From: Zygnema cylindricum
Lineage: Eukaryota > Streptophyta > Zygnematophyceae > Zygnematales > Zygnemataceae
Length of the DNA: 64,000 bases
Assembly (NCBI GenBank): GCA_037447655.1
Contig: JBBHKE010002130.1
Coordinates: 1 to 64,000, forward strand
Reading direction: 5' to 3'
Positions 36,779-49,149 of the stretch are shown here, in pieces. The translations under genes were made by a program, and so were the position numbers. The notes beneath the pieces are model-generated. The model did no database searches. It had not been told where the DNA came from and was given only the letters and a program-made list of their open reading frames with translations. The stretch's first letter is position 1. Each line of letters opens with the position of its first letter.

Positions 36779-37366
36779 TAGCCATTTTCAGCCATGAATG
36801 TACCCTCGGAAGCACCACAGACTACCCCAAAACAGCCTATTTTGATTCCACTCAGAATTTTACAGAATTACCAAACCAAGCTGAAACTAAACAGGAAGTT
36901 AGATCCTAGGCCACTAAATATTCCCACAAATTCTCATATAAATAAACCAGCTATAAATTTTACATCACCCAGTCAAAGTTGCAGAAAAACAGCCTGCCAG
37001 AACTTTGATAAATCTGACCATTTTCAGAATGAATTCCCAAGCAAACCAGAAACACAATAGGTCTGAAAATTTTCCACAATATATCCAGAACAAATAGGAA
37101 CACAAATGCAAAATTTCAGATAAATCTGCCAATAAAACTGAGAGCAATTCTCAGATGAAATTACCAAAATGGAGCAAAACAGTTTTTGTCCCAAAAGTTC
37201 CTAAGTGCTAAAATGACTAAGTCCTACAAATATTCACTACAGCTTACTACTAAGTGTACGGAGGCATACCAGCCGTACGTAACCCGAATACTTCGTGACG
37301 TGTCAGAATGAATAGATCTACACTAAGACCTAATACACGTAGGACAAGACATTGTTGGAAATATTT
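36779..37366. other. Unassigned AT-rich sequence
   Basis: No gene or repeat family recognised. Contains several GCCAGAACTTTGATAAATCTG-like phrases and ends in GTAC-rich sequence (about 37255-37300) reminiscent of the U3 of the large-LTR families. It may be an old LTR remnant; this is uncertain. Confidence 0.3.
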
Positions 37367-37525
37367 ACAAACCTTTCGAATTTCATCGAAAGAATCTGGG
37401 CTGTCCATAATAAATTTCATGTGATGGACGCGATTTTGCGTCCATCACCGGAATGACCAAACTGACGGCGCCGCTACAAACCTTAAGGATTTCGTCAAAC
37501 GAATCCTAATCGTCCAAAATATAAA
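37367..37525. repeat. Short tandem repeat (about 110-bp units) that is the EB insertion site
   Basis: Two units begin near 37367 (AAACCTTTCGAATTTCATCGA) and 37479 (AAACCTTAAGGATTTCGTCAA). The second unit is interrupted at ATAAA by the EB composite and continues at 45237 with TGTGATGGACGCGATT, matching 37421-37436. This independently confirms the insertion boundary. Confidence 0.65.
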
Positions 37526-38760
37526 TGAAATTCTATGGGCTCCATTGCCCACAGAATTCGCAGATCCAAAAGAAGCTAATCTAGATAGTGCCGACTCCAA
37601 GTTGATATAAACCCAAATAAATGATCCCTTGACAATAAGAACCCCAATATACCTTCACCCCTGTGAAAAGAAGACCTTCTGTGTGCTTAGTTCCACCACA
37701 AAATGCAAAGCTTCAATATGTGTTTTGGACAATATTCCCCACTTTGACTTTCCCACTGAATAAGTGCCACCCTGGCACGAAAAGACTCTGACCAGCTACA
37801 CCCTTGTGTAGCTTGGACTCCCCTGAGTCCGGAGCAAAAAGAATCACTGAATTTGCTCACCCGAGCATTAAGTTATGGCTCGTCAAAGATGACCTTTATA
37901 GTTACAAGCTCTCTTAGAGAGAGGTACCTAAATATCACTAAGTCTTGGTCTACCTACTCACGACTACCTACTACTAAACTCTAGTCCAATAGGAACACTA
38001 TATAGTACAAGAAGGTACAATGGGCGATGTACTTATTGTACGACCATTGTACGACAAGGTCTATAAGGTGACACCTGTCAAATCGGAAGCCATGGTTCCT
38101 CCTTCCATCTTCTCCGGTATCAAATAATGTGGCGCCACGTGGCACCGCGTGACGCTATCTCCGTATGCCGCCAAAAGCTCAATTCGCGTGGCGGCTATAT
38201 TACCGGCCGTCCGATCAAAACATATTTTACACGGTTCAGCTTCGCGTACATGCAGGAATTACTCCTTTTGGTTAGTCTACTGTCAATTAGCTGATGCGTA
38301 AAGTTTATGTATTTATAAAACCCGTCACGTGTATTGTTTCGATAACGCCTTATTGGTTAAGGCTTACCTCTACAAATATAACCATAGACCATGGTTCAAA
38401 TCTGGTCAAGAGCAGTTTTTGGTTATTTGTTAGTTTGTTAGAACTCTTTACTTCTACACTTATAAATACCTATTGTACCCCACACATGCCATCGTTTACT
38501 CTAAGCTATTGTCTAAATCTAACGTCTAATATAGTGTGTAGGTACTAGGATCAAATCATGAATCGACACAATCATTTTGGTACAAACGACGAATTAGCCT
38601 ATCCTCTTTAGACGGCCATGGCTCTAGCTCTCTCTCTGGTCTTCAGTGACTGCAACAAGTATGGGGACCGGAGAGATTTGAGCAAGAAGCAGGCTGCCTT
38701 TGTTGACTTACTCTATTTATTTTTTGCAATACAGACCTAGAAAATACATACATTTCAACA
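37526..38760 (-). repeat. EB LTR (3'-most on the minus strand)
   Basis: 1235 bp; minus-strand start TGTTGAAATG, end GAATTTCA. Contains GGCGCCACGTGGC (38131), two tRNA-like modules on the + strand (38341-38410 and about 38500-38575), and the ATGGAG gag start on the minus strand. Next to it, a minus-strand ATAAGGGGAG purine tract marks the internal border (38761-38772). Confidence 0.88.
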
Positions 38761-38890
38761 CTCCCCTTATTTTCTAGTCTACTTTCTTTTCAACTCCCAC
38801 TAAAAATATATATATATATAATATTTTTTTTTTCCTTCTTTTCTTTTTCCTCTTTCTTTTCTCCTCATAAAACTTTAAGTGAACACTCTC

Positions 38891-40808
38891 CTATTTTAAA
38901 AGGTCCATTAGATGAGCTGAAATAAACATTCCATCTTGCTGATCACATATTTTATTAAGCATACAATTTTCCATAAATCCAAGCAAAGATTTTATCCCAC
39001 TCATCTCTTTTCCATCCATAGAGAATCCAATTTCCCTCTTGCAATTCAAAAAACCAGTCCCATCCCCAATCTGCGACACACACCCAGATGCTAACCCTTT
39101 TACAGGCACACCACCATAAATGCCATCACTCCCATTAGTGATGTCAAAACCATTACCCCCCATATTTATCGTTATATCAAGAGTCCCCACTAAGTTCCTC
39201 ATAAAAACTACATCTTCCGAGCTCATATTTTTATCCATGATACTCACCCCATTTTCTGAACTTTCCTCACTCTCTCCCATGGAATTCTTTCCACTCACTT
39301 TCTACAATGATTCCCAAAGAGTATTTCTCCTCCTCTAAACTTTTCATTAAATATTTATTTTCTCCCCTATCCTTTAAAATCCCCTCTAGTTTTACTTCTC
39401 CCATTTCCTCCAAATCCGTTGAAGTCTCCCTTTCCAACCAGTTTTTTGTTTCCAAAATACTTATAAAATTATCCTCATTATTTTTATTTTTCCCTTTTTC
39501 ATTTATGTATCCTAGATTTGACTTTTTCATTTCTAAGTCATACTTTTTACACTCTTTCACATCCTCATCATTTCTAACTCCCTCAAGTACCTCCCTTCCT
39601 TTTACTTCCCTTATACCTCCAAAAGCACATCGTTGCTTTCGTGTAATTTCTGTGTACTTCTCTCTTTTCTCCATTCTACCGATGTGAAGAAGCTCCAAAA
39701 TTTCTTCATCCTCTTCATCCTCTTCCCCTTCTTCCTCCTCTTTCACATTCCAACTTCTAAGTTCTTCCAAACAAGGACACTCCTCCATATAGTGACCCGG
39801 TTCTCTACAAAAGAAGCAAACACCCTTTTTCAAAACTCCTTTTTCTTTTCCTCTCCCTCTCTTTCCACCAAAGTTTCGATAAGGTTTACCTTCGTCTTTC
39901 TTCCTCTCATCACGCTTCCGCTCGTCACCGCCGTTCCTCTCTTCACGCTTCCTCCAATCACCACTAGCTGTAAATGCAGTTACCCTCTCACTTCCCCTCC
40001 GAAGCTCCAAAGTGCTTTCCCTCACAAGAATTATCCCCATGGTAAAGCTCCAAGTCCATGAGGAGCCATCCATTGCCTGCATACGATAAATGATGTTTTC
40101 GTACTCATCTGGGAGTTTCATGAGTAGTGTATTGATCTTTCTCTCCTCAGATTCTACATACCCCGCACTAGCAAGCTCAACATATAACGCAGCAATATCA
40201 TTGCAAAACTCTATCATGTTACCGCCTTTATAAACATAGGCCTCTATTTCCTGTTTTACTAACTGCTGCCTCTGAATAGTCTCACTCTTATAAATCTGCC
40301 TTAGTGTTTCCCATATTTCCGAAGACTTAGTAAGACTTAAAAGAGTGATAGCTATGGACTTAGACACATATCTAAGTATGAGATGTTTTGCTATAGTGTT
40401 TTTATACTCCCAAATTTTATTATCATTTTCTTCAGTTTTACTTATAACCCCTCTAAGTGGAGCTGTGGCGAAGAGCATAGCTCCCCTCACCATAAGTGTC
40501 CCTTTATCATTCTCCCCTTTTCCCTCTTCCATCACAATATTTTTCCCTTCACCTTTCATTGCATCTAAACTCCGGTTGATATTCTGGGCAGCCTTAGATG
40601 GTTCTCCTCAGTAAGCTCCTCCAAAGCCTGGTGGCGGACATCTCACATGTCCCGAAACAATTCCCCATAAGTGCTTCTCGAAAAGCAATCCCTCCATAAT
40701 AAACTCCCAATAAGTGAAGTCTGTTCCATCGAACATAGGCACCCTAGATGGTGGGCCCATAACGTGAAATTCTATGGGCTCGATTGCCCACAGAATTCGC
40801 AGATCCAA
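38891..40808 (-). pseudogene. EB copy 1: Gag with degenerate protease/RT/RNase H-like C-terminus
   Basis: Reads from about 40785 down. The start codon is changed (ATCGAG). N-terminus HVMGPPSRVPMFDGTDFTYW, a stop (TGA for TGT of copy 2) near 40610, then the 430-codon frame 40559-39267. That frame has a capsid region, a zinc knuckle CFFCREPGHYMEEC (CX2CX4HX4C) and a Lys/Glu-rich half. A 2-bp deletion near 39296 shifts the frame, which continues at 39298-38891 and stops at a TAG where copy 2 has TAT. The C-terminal half aligns with copia Pol: YLMKSLEEEKYSLGI resembles FDMKDLGEARYILGI of RT, and GSDGIYGGVPVKG resembles the WSDASYGD region of RNase H. Confidence 0.78.
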
Positions 40809-41998
40809 AAGAAGCTAATCTAGATAGTGCCGACTCCAAGTTGATATAAACCCAAATAAATGATCCCTTGACAATAAGAACCCCAATATGCCTTCACCCT
40901 TGTGAAAAAAAGACCTTCTGTGTGCTCAGTTCCACCACAAAATGCAAAGCTTCAATATGTGTTTTGGACAATAATCCCCACTTTGACTTTCCCACTGAAT
41001 AAGTGCCACCTTGGCACGAAAAGACTCTGACCGACTACACTCTTGTGTAGCTTGGACTCCGCTGAGTCCGTAGCAAAAAGAATCACTGAATTTGCTCACC
41101 CGAGCATTAAGTTATGGCTGGTCAAAGATGACCTTTATAGTTACAAGCTCTCTTAGAGAGAGGTACCTAAATATCACTAAGTCTTGGTCTGCCTACTCAC
41201 GCCTACCTACTACTAAACCCTAGTCCAATACAAACAATATATAGTACAAGAAGGTACAATGGGCGATGTACTTATTGTACAACCATTGTACGACAAGGTC
41301 TATAAGGTGACACCTGTCAAATCGGAAGCCATGGTTCCTCCTCCCATCTTCTCCGGTATCAAATAATGTGGCGCCACGTGGCACCGCGTGACGCTATCTC
41401 CTTATGCCGCCAAAAGCTCACTTCGCGTGGCGGCTATAACACCGGCCATCCGATCAAAACAAATTTTACACGGTTCAGATTCGCGTACATGCATGAATTG
41501 CTCCTTTTGGTTAGTCTGCTGTTAATTAGCTGTTGCGTTAATGTTTATGTATTTATAAAACCCGTCACGTGTATTGTTTCGATAACGCCTTATTGGTTAA
41601 GGCTTACCTCTACAAATATAACCATAGACCATGGTTCAAATCTGGTCAAGAGCAGTTTTTGGTTATTTGTTAGTTTGTTAGAACTCTCTACTTCTACACT
41701 TATAAATACCTATTGTACCCCACATATGCCATCGTTTACTCTAAGCTATTGGCTAAAGCTAACGTCTAATATAGTGTGGAGGTACCAGGATCAAATCCTG
41801 ACCCCGGCACAATCATTTTGGTACAAACGACGAATTAGCCTATCCTCTTTAGACGGCCATGGCTCTAGCTCTCTCTCGTCTTCAGTGACTGCAACAAGTT
41901 GGGGACCGGAGAGATTTGAGCAAGAAGCAGGCTGCCTTTGTTGACTTACTCTGTTTATTTTTTGCAATACAAACCTAGAAAATACATACATTTCAACA
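40765..41998 (-). repeat. EB middle LTR
   Basis: 1234 bp, shared between the two internal units. Contains GCGCCACGTGGC (41371) and paired tRNA-like modules at 41581-41655 and about 41743-41813. The minus-strand end carries the gag start next to a CGTTATGGGCCCACC PBS. Confidence 0.88.
41581..41813 (+). other. Paired tRNA-like modules, antisense to the EB LTR
   Basis: First module: TATTGGTTAAGGC (A-box-like) with CATGGTTCAAATCTGG (B-box-like). Second: CTATTGGCTAAAGC with CCAGGATCAAATCCTG, which forms a T-arm-like hairpin. The pair recurs in the other two EB LTRs (38341-38575, 44817-45050). The second module's T-arm stem is decayed in the 38.5 kb copy. Confidence 0.5.
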
Positions 41999-42011
41999 CT
42001 CCCCTTATTTT

Positions 42012-44020
42012 CTAGTCTACTTTCTTTTCAACTCCCACTAAAAATATATATATAATATTTTTTTTTTTCCTTCTTTTCTTTTTCCTCTTTCTTTTCTCCT
42101 CATAAAACTTTAAGTGAACACTCTCATATTTTAAAAGGTCCATTAGATGAGCTGAAATAAACATTCCATCTTGCTGATCACATATTTTATTAAGCATACA
42201 ATTTTCCATAAATCCAAGCAAAGATTTTATCCCACTCATCTCTTTTCCATCCATAGAGAATCCAATTTCCCTCTTGCAATTCAAAAAACTAGTCCAATCC
42301 CCAATCTGCGACACACACCCAGATGCTAACCCTTTTACAGGCACACCACCATAAATGCCATCACTCCCATTAGTGATGTCAAAACCATTACCCCCCATAT
42401 TTATCGTTATATCAAGAGTCCCCACTAAGTTCCTCATAAAAATTACATCTTCCGAGCTCATATTTTTATCCATGATACTCACCCCATTTTCTGAACTTTC
42501 CTCACTCTCTCCCATGGAATTCTTTCCACTATCACTTTCTACAATGATTCCCAAAGAGTATTTCTCCTCCCCTAAACTTTTCATTAAATATTTATTTTCT
42601 CCCCTATCCTTTAAAATCCCCTCTAGTTTTACTTCTCCCCTTTCCTCCAAATCCGTTGAAGTCTCCCTTTCCAACCAGTTTTTTGTTTCCAAAATACTTA
42701 TAAAATTATCCTCATTATTTTTATTTTTCCCTTTTTTATTTATGTATCCTAGATTTGACTTTTTCATTTCTAAGTCATACTTTTTACACTCTTTCACATC
42801 CGCATCATTTCTAACTCCCTCAAGTACCTCCCTTCCTTTTACTTCCCTTATACCTCCAAAAGCACATCGTTGTTTTCGTTTAATTTCTGTGTACTTCTCT
42901 CTCTTCTCCATTCTACCGATGTGAAGAAGCTCCAAAATTTCTTCATCCTCTTCATCCTCTTCCCCTTCTTCCTCCTCTTTCACATTCCAACTTCTAAGTT
43001 CTTCCAAACAAGGACACTCCTCCATATAGTGACCCGGTTCTCTACAAAAGAAGCAAACACCCTTTTTCAAAGCTCCTTTTTCTTTTCCTCTCCCTCTCTT
43101 TCCACCAAAGTTCCGATAAGGTTTTACCTTCGTCTTTCTTCCTCTCATCACGCTTCCGCTCGTCACCGCCGTTCCTCTCTTCACGCTTCCGCCAATCACC
43201 ACCAGCTGTAAATGCAGTTACCCTCTCACTTCCCCTCCGAAGCTCCAAAGTGCTTTCCCTCACAAGAATTATCCCCATGGTAAAGCTCCAAGTCCATGAG
43301 GAGCCATCCATTGCCTGCATACGATAAATGATGTTTTCGTACTCATCTGGGAGTTTCATGAGTAGTGTATTGATCTTTCTCTCCTCAGATTCTACATACC
43401 CCGCACTAGCAAGCTCAACATATAACGCAGCAATATCATTGCAAAACTCTATCATGTTATCGCCTTTATAAACATAGGCCTCTATTTCCTAATTTACTAA
43501 CTGCTGCCTCTGAATAGTCTCTCTTATAAATCTGCCTTAGTGTTTCCCATATTTCCGAAGACTTAGTAAGACTTAAAAGAGTGATAGCTATGGACTTAGA
43601 CACATATCTAAGTATGAGATGTTTTGCTATAGTGTTTTTATACTCCCAAATTTTATTATCATTTTCTTCAGTTTTACTTATAACCCCTCTAAGTGGAGCT
43701 GTGGCGAAGAGCATAGCTCCCCTCACCATAAGTGTCCCTTTATCATTCTCCCCTTTTCCCCCTTCCATCACAATATTTTTCCCTTCACCTTTCATTGCAT
43801 CTGAACTCCGGTTGATATTCTGGGCAGCCTCAGATGGTTCTCCACAGTAAGCTCCTCCAAAGCCAGGTGGCGGACATCTCACATGTCCCGAAACAATTCC
43901 CCATAAGTGCTTCTCGAAAAGAAAACCCTCCATAATAAACTCCCAATAAGTGAAGTCTGTTCCATCGAACATAAACACCCTAGATGGTGGGCCCATAACC
44001 TGAAATTCTATGGGCTCCAT
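42012..44020 (-). CDS. EB copy 2: Gag with degenerate protease/RT/RNase H-like C-terminus
   Basis: Starts at the LTR ATG at 44020 (MEPIEFQVMGPPSR) and would be about 670 residues. Capsid segment to about 43466. A 2-bp deletion near 43522 and a stop near 43490 interrupt it. The frame resumes at 43455 (MIEFCNDIAALYVELASAGY), and a 1-bp insertion near 43123 shifts it into the 396-codon frame ending at 42012. The zinc knuckle is CFFCREPGHYMEEC. Downstream blocks align in order with the EA Pol at 58-61 kb: QRCAFGGIREV with the pre-protease QKCALTKIREA, SLGEEKYSLGI with RT, SSENGVSIMDKNMSSED with the RT-RH linker, CDQQDGMFISAH with RNase H CDNQAAIAIASN. The tail is Lys/Arg-rich. Its lesions differ from those of copy 1, so the ancestral frame was open. 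A structural, Gag-like role is inferred. Confidence 0.75.
43986..44000 (-). promoter_or_regulatory. EB copy 2 primer-binding site (half-tRNA iMet type)
   Basis: On the minus strand GGTTATGGGCCCACC directly follows the LTR end TTTCA. All 15 bases are complementary to the anticodon arm of plant initiator tRNA-Met (GGUGGGCCCAUAACC). Confidence 0.8.
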
Positions 44021-45236
44021 TGCCCACAAAATTCGCAGATCTAAAAGAAGCCAATCTAGATAGTGCCGACTCCAAGTTGATATAAACCCAAATAAATGAT
44101 CCCTTGACAATAAGAACCCCAATATACCTTCACCCCTGTGAAAATAAGACCTTCTGTGTGCTCAGTTCCACCACAAAATGTAAAGCTTCAATATCTGTTT
44201 TGGACAATATTCCCCACTTTGACTTTCCCACTGAATAAGTGCCACCCTGGCACGCAAAGACTATGACCGACTACACCCTTGTGTAGCTTGGACTTCCCTG
44301 AGTCCGGAGCAAAAAGAATCACTGAATTTGCTCACCCGAGCATTAAGTTATGGCTGGTCAAAGATGACCTTTATAGTTACAAGCTCTCTTAGAGAGAGGT
44401 ACCTAAATATCACTAAGTCTTGGTCTGCCTACTCACGACTACCTACTACTAAACCCTAGTCCAATAGAAACACTATATAGTACAAGAAGGTACAATGGGC
44501 GATGTACTTATTGTACGACCATTGTACGACAAGGTCTAGAAGGTGACACCTGTCAAATCGGAAGCCATGGTTCCTCCTTCCATCTTCTCCGGTATCAAAT
44601 AATGTGGCGCCACGTGGCACCGCGTGACGCTATCTCCGTATGCCGCCAAAATCTCACTTCGCGTGGCGGCTATAATACCGGCCGTCCGATCAAAACATAT
44701 TTTACACGGTTCAGATTCGCGTATATGCAGGAATTGCTCCTTTTAAATAGTCTGCTGTCAATTAGCTGATGCGTTAAAGTTTATGTATTTATAAAACACG
44801 CCACGTGTATTGTTTCGATAACGCCTTATTGGTTAAGGCTTACCTCTACAAATATAACCATAGACCATGGTTCAAATCTGGTCAAGAGCAGTTTTTGGTT
44901 ATTTGTTAGTTTGTTAGAACTCTTTACTTCTACACTTATAAATACCTATTGTACCCCACACATGCCATCGTTTACTCTAAGTATTGGCCAAAGTTAACGT
45001 CTAGTATAATGTGTACGTACCAGGATCAATTCCTGAACTCGGCAGAATCATTTTGGTACAAAGGACGAATTAGCCTATCCTCTTAAGACGGCCATGGCTC
45101 TAGCTCTCTCTCTGGTCTTCAGTGACTGCAACAAGTATGGGGACCGAAGAGATTTGAGCAAGAAGCAGGCTGCCTTTGTTGACTTACTCTATTTATTTTT
45201 TGCAATACAGACCTAGAAAATACATACATTTCAACA
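44001..45236 (-). repeat. EB LTR (5'-most on the minus strand)
   Basis: 1236 bp, minus-strand TGTTGAAATG to TTTCA, with GGCGCCACGTGGC near 44606 and tRNA-like modules at 44817-45050. Followed on the + strand by the ATAAA duplication. Confidence 0.88.
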
Positions 45237-45241
45237 ATAAA

Positions 45242-45688
45242 TAATGTGATGGACGCGATTTCGCGTCCCACTTCTTGAAAAATAACGGCGGCATTTTTCC
45301 GCCGTCCGTAGATCGTAATCGGCACCGACGATGTCGTGCCGCGTGGTTCCAAAGTACACTTGACGAAACGACGTCATTCTCTCCAAATCTAGCCCGTACC
45401 GTAAGCACGTCCTTCGCTTAACAAATTACGTTCGGTACGAGTCACGCACATTTTCAATATTTCAAACATTTCAAATCGGATCGTTTCGCGATCCGCCGTC
45501 CATTTTCCAAGGCATTCCGCGCCACTTAATTACTTCTTCACGTCCCTTTATTTTCCTCGTACATCTACTCCCCCATTTCGCAAACCATTAGAACCACCAC
45601 ATTACTTTCAGTAATTATATACGCACGAGATTACGCGCACCCACAAAACGTCGTATGCGCACGAAACAAACTTTTCAAAAACCAACAT
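45242..45688. other. Unassigned sequence, right flank of EB
   Basis: GC-richer than its surroundings (GACGCGATTTCGCG, CCGCCGTCCG, TCGGATCGTTTCGCGATCC). Continues the tandem repeat seen at 37367-37525 for its first 30-odd bases. No gene recognised. It ends where satellite S1 begins. Confidence 0.4.
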
Positions 45689-48600
45689 AGTTTAGATAAC
45701 AATTCATGTTAGCGCTAACGGTTTGTGTAGATTAAATAAAAATTCCAACTAGCGCTAACAGTTTGTGTAAGTTAGGTTACAATTCTTGTTAGCGCTAACA
45801 GTTTGTGTAAATTAGGTTACAATTATTGTTAGCGCAAACTCTTTGTGTAGTTTAGATAACAATTTTTGTTAGCGTTAATAGTTGTGTAAACTAGGTTACA
45901 ATTCTTGTTAGCGCTAATAGTTTGTGTAATATAGGTATCAATTCCTGTTAGCGCTAACAGTTTGTGTAGTTTAGATAACAATTCCTGTTAGCGCTAATAG
46001 TTTTTGTTTTTTAGTTTAGAATTCTTGTTAGCGCTAACAGTGATTGTAATTTAGGTATCAATTCCTGTTAGCGCTAACAGTTTGTGTAGTTTAGATAACA
46101 ATTCCTATTAACGTTAACAGTTTGTGTAGTTTAGACAAAAAATCCTGTTAGGGCTAACAGTTTGTGTAGTTTAGATAAAAATTCCTAATAGTGCTAATAG
46201 TTTGTGTAAGTTTGGTTACAATTCTTGTTAGCGCTAATAGTTTGTGAAATATAGGTATCAGTGTCTATTAGCGTTAACAGTTTGTGTAGTTTAGATAACA
46301 GTTCCTGTTAGCGCTAACAGTTGTGTAAGTTAGGTTACAATTCTTGTTAGCGCTAATAGTTTGTGTAATATAGGTATTTATTACTATTAGCGCTAACGGT
46401 TTGTGTAGTTTAGATAACAATTCTTGTTAGCGCTAACAGTTTGTGTAAGTTAGGTTAAAATTCTTGTTAGCACTAACAATTTGTGTAAGTTAGGTAATAA
46501 TTCCTGTTAGTGTTAACAGTTTTTGTGATTTAGGTAACAATTCCTGTTAGCACTAACAGTTTGAGTAAATTAGATAACAATTCTTGTTAATGCTAACATT
46601 TTGTGTAATTTAGGTAACAATTCCTGTTAGCGCTAAGAGTTTGTGTAGTCTAGATATCAATTCGTGTTTACGATAAGAGTTTGTGTAGTTTAGATAACAA
46701 TACATGTTAGCGAAAAAATTTGTGTAAGTTAGGATACAATTCTTGTTAGCCGTAACAGTTTGTGCTTTTTAGATATCAATTCTTGTTAACGCTAACAGTT
46801 TTTGTAAGTTAGATTACAATATTTGTTGGCGCTAACAAGTTGTGTAGTTTAGATAACAATTCCTGTTAATGCTAATAGTCTGTGTAGTTTAGATAACAAT
46901 TCGTGTTAGCGCAACAGTTTCTGTAATTTAGGGAACAATTTTTGTTAACGTTAACAAATTGTGTAAGTTAGGTTACAATTCTTGTTAGCGCCAACAGTTT
47001 TTGTTATTTAGATAACAATCACTGTTAGGGCTAACAGTTTATGTAGTTTAGATAACAAAATATATTAAAGATAACACTTTATGTAGTTTACATAACAATT
47101 ATTGTTAGCGATAATAGTTTGTGTAGTTTAGATAACAATTCCTGTTAGCACTAACATCTTGTTTAATTAGGTTACAATATTTGTTAAGGCTAAAAGTTTG
47201 TGTAATATAGGTATCAATTACTGTTAGCGCTAATTGTTTGTGTAGTTTAGATAACAATTCTTGTTAGCGCTAACAGTTTGTGTAAGTTAGGTTAAAATTC
47301 TTGTTAGCGCTAACAATTTGTGTAAGTTAGGTAATAATTCCTATTAGTGTTAACAGTTTTTGTGATTTAGGTAACAATTCCTGTTAGCAGTAACAGTTTG
47401 AGTAAATTAGATAACAATTCTTGTTAACGCTAACATTTTGTGTAATTTAGGTAACAATTTCTGTTAGCGCTAATAGTTTGTGTAGTCTAGATATCAATTC
47501 GTGTTTACGATAACAGTTTGTGTAGTTTAGATAACAATACATGTTAGCGAAAAAAATTGTGTAAGTTAGGTTACAATTCTTGTTAGCGCTAACAGTTATG
47601 TAAGTAAGGTTAAAATTCTTGTTAGCCCTAACAGTTTGGGCTTTTTAGATATCAATTCCTGTTAACGCTAATAGTTTGTGTAAGTTGGATTACAATATTT
47701 GTTAGCGCTAACAAGTTGTGTAGTTTAGATAACAATTCTTGTTAACGCTAATAGTCTGTGTAGTTTAGATAACAGTTCTTGTTAGCGAAACAGTTTGTGT
47801 AATTTAGGAAACAATTTTTGTTACCGTTAATAAATTGTGTAAGTTAGGTTACAATTCTTGTTAGAGCCAACTGTTTTTGTAATTTAGATAACAATCACTG
47901 TTAGGGCTAACAGTTTATGTAGTTTAGATAACAAAACATATTAACGATAACACTTTATGTAGTTTACATAACAATTATTGTTAGCGATAATAGTTTGTGT
48001 AGTTTAGATAACAATTCCTGTTAGCACTAACATTTTGTTTAATTAGGTTACAATTCTTGTTAACGCTAAAAGTTTGTGTAGTTAAGATAACAATTCCGGT
48101 TAACGCTAATAGTTTGTGTAGTTTAGATAATAATTCATGTTAGCGCTAACAGTTGTGTAAGTTAGGTTACAATTCCTGTGAGCGCTAACAAGTTGTGTAG
48201 TTTAGATAACAACTCTTGTTAACGCTAACAATTTGTGTAATTTAGGTAACAATTCCGGTTAGCGCTAACAGTTTGTGTAGTCTAGATATCAATTCCTGTT
48301 AACGATAACTGTTTGTGTAGTTTAGATAACAATACATGTTAGCGATAACAGTTGTGTAAGTTAGGTTACAATCATTGTTAGTGATAACAGTTGTGTAAGT
48401 TAGGTTACAATTCTTGTTAGCACTAACAGTTTGTGCAGTTTAGATATCAATTCATGTTAACAATAACACTTTGTGTAGTTTAGATAACAATTCTTGTTAG
48501 TGCTAACAAGTTGTGTAGTTTAGATAACAATTCTTGTTAGCGGTAACAGTTTGTGTAAGTTAGATTACAAATTTTGTTAGCGCTAACAGTTTCTGTAGTT

Positions 48601-49149
48601 TAAATAACTATTTTTGTTAGCGCTAAAAAATTGTGTAGTTTAGATAACAATTCTTGTTAGCCGTAACAGTTTGTGTAAGTTAGGTAACAATTATTCTTAG
48701 ATCTAACAGTTTGTGTAAAATAGGTAACAATTCCTGTTAGAGCTAACAGGTTGTGTAAGTTAGGTTACAATTCTTGTTAGCGCTAACAATTTATCTAGTT
48801 TAGATAACAATACTTGTTAATGCTAACAGTCTATGTAGTTTAGATAACAATTCCTGTTAGCGCAACAGTTTGTGTAATTTAGGGAAAAATTATTGTTTGC
48901 GTTAACAGTTTGTGTAAGTTAGGTTACAATTCTTGTTAGCGCCAACAGTTTTTCTAATTTAGATAACAAATACTGTTAGCGCTAACAGTTTATGTAATTT
49001 AGATAACAATTCATGTTAACGCTAACAGTTTCTGTAGTTTAGATAACAATTTTTGTAAGCGCTAATAGTTTGTGTACTTTAGATAACAAATCTTGTTAGC
49101 GCTAACAGTTTGTGTAGGTTAGGTTACAATTGTTGCTAGCACTAACTGT
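45689..49149 (+). repeat. Satellite S1 array, plus orientation, with higher-order repeats
   Basis: About 86 monomers of 40 bp. Two spacer classes alternate irregularly, GTGTAAGTTAGGTTACAATT and GTGTAGTTTAGATAACAATT. A block of about 20 monomers is duplicated: landmark TGTGATTTAGGTAAC at 46523 and 47361 (838 bp), and landmark ATGTAGTTTAGATAACAAAA at 47041 and 47917 (876 bp, one extra monomer). Confidence 0.92.

Larger units (their letters stand above)
37526..45236 (-). mobile_element. EB composite: LTR-int-LTR-int-LTR, non-autonomous copia, minus strand
   Basis: Three near-identical LTRs (37526-38760, 40765-41998, 44001-45236) enclose two near-identical internal regions of about 2.0 kb. A single 5-bp duplication ATAAA (37521-37525 and 45237-45241) flanks the whole. 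The internal regions encode only one protein, with no intact protease, integrase or RT domain. The family must therefore depend on a helper copia for replication. Confidence 0.9.

Noticed and set aside
39307-40061. Long plus-strand open frames rich in Ser/Phe/Pro opposite the EB protein (also 42355-43211)
   Set aside because: Shadows of the minus-strand Gag-like ORF; composition is the complement of its Lys/Glu-rich codons and no domain is visible.
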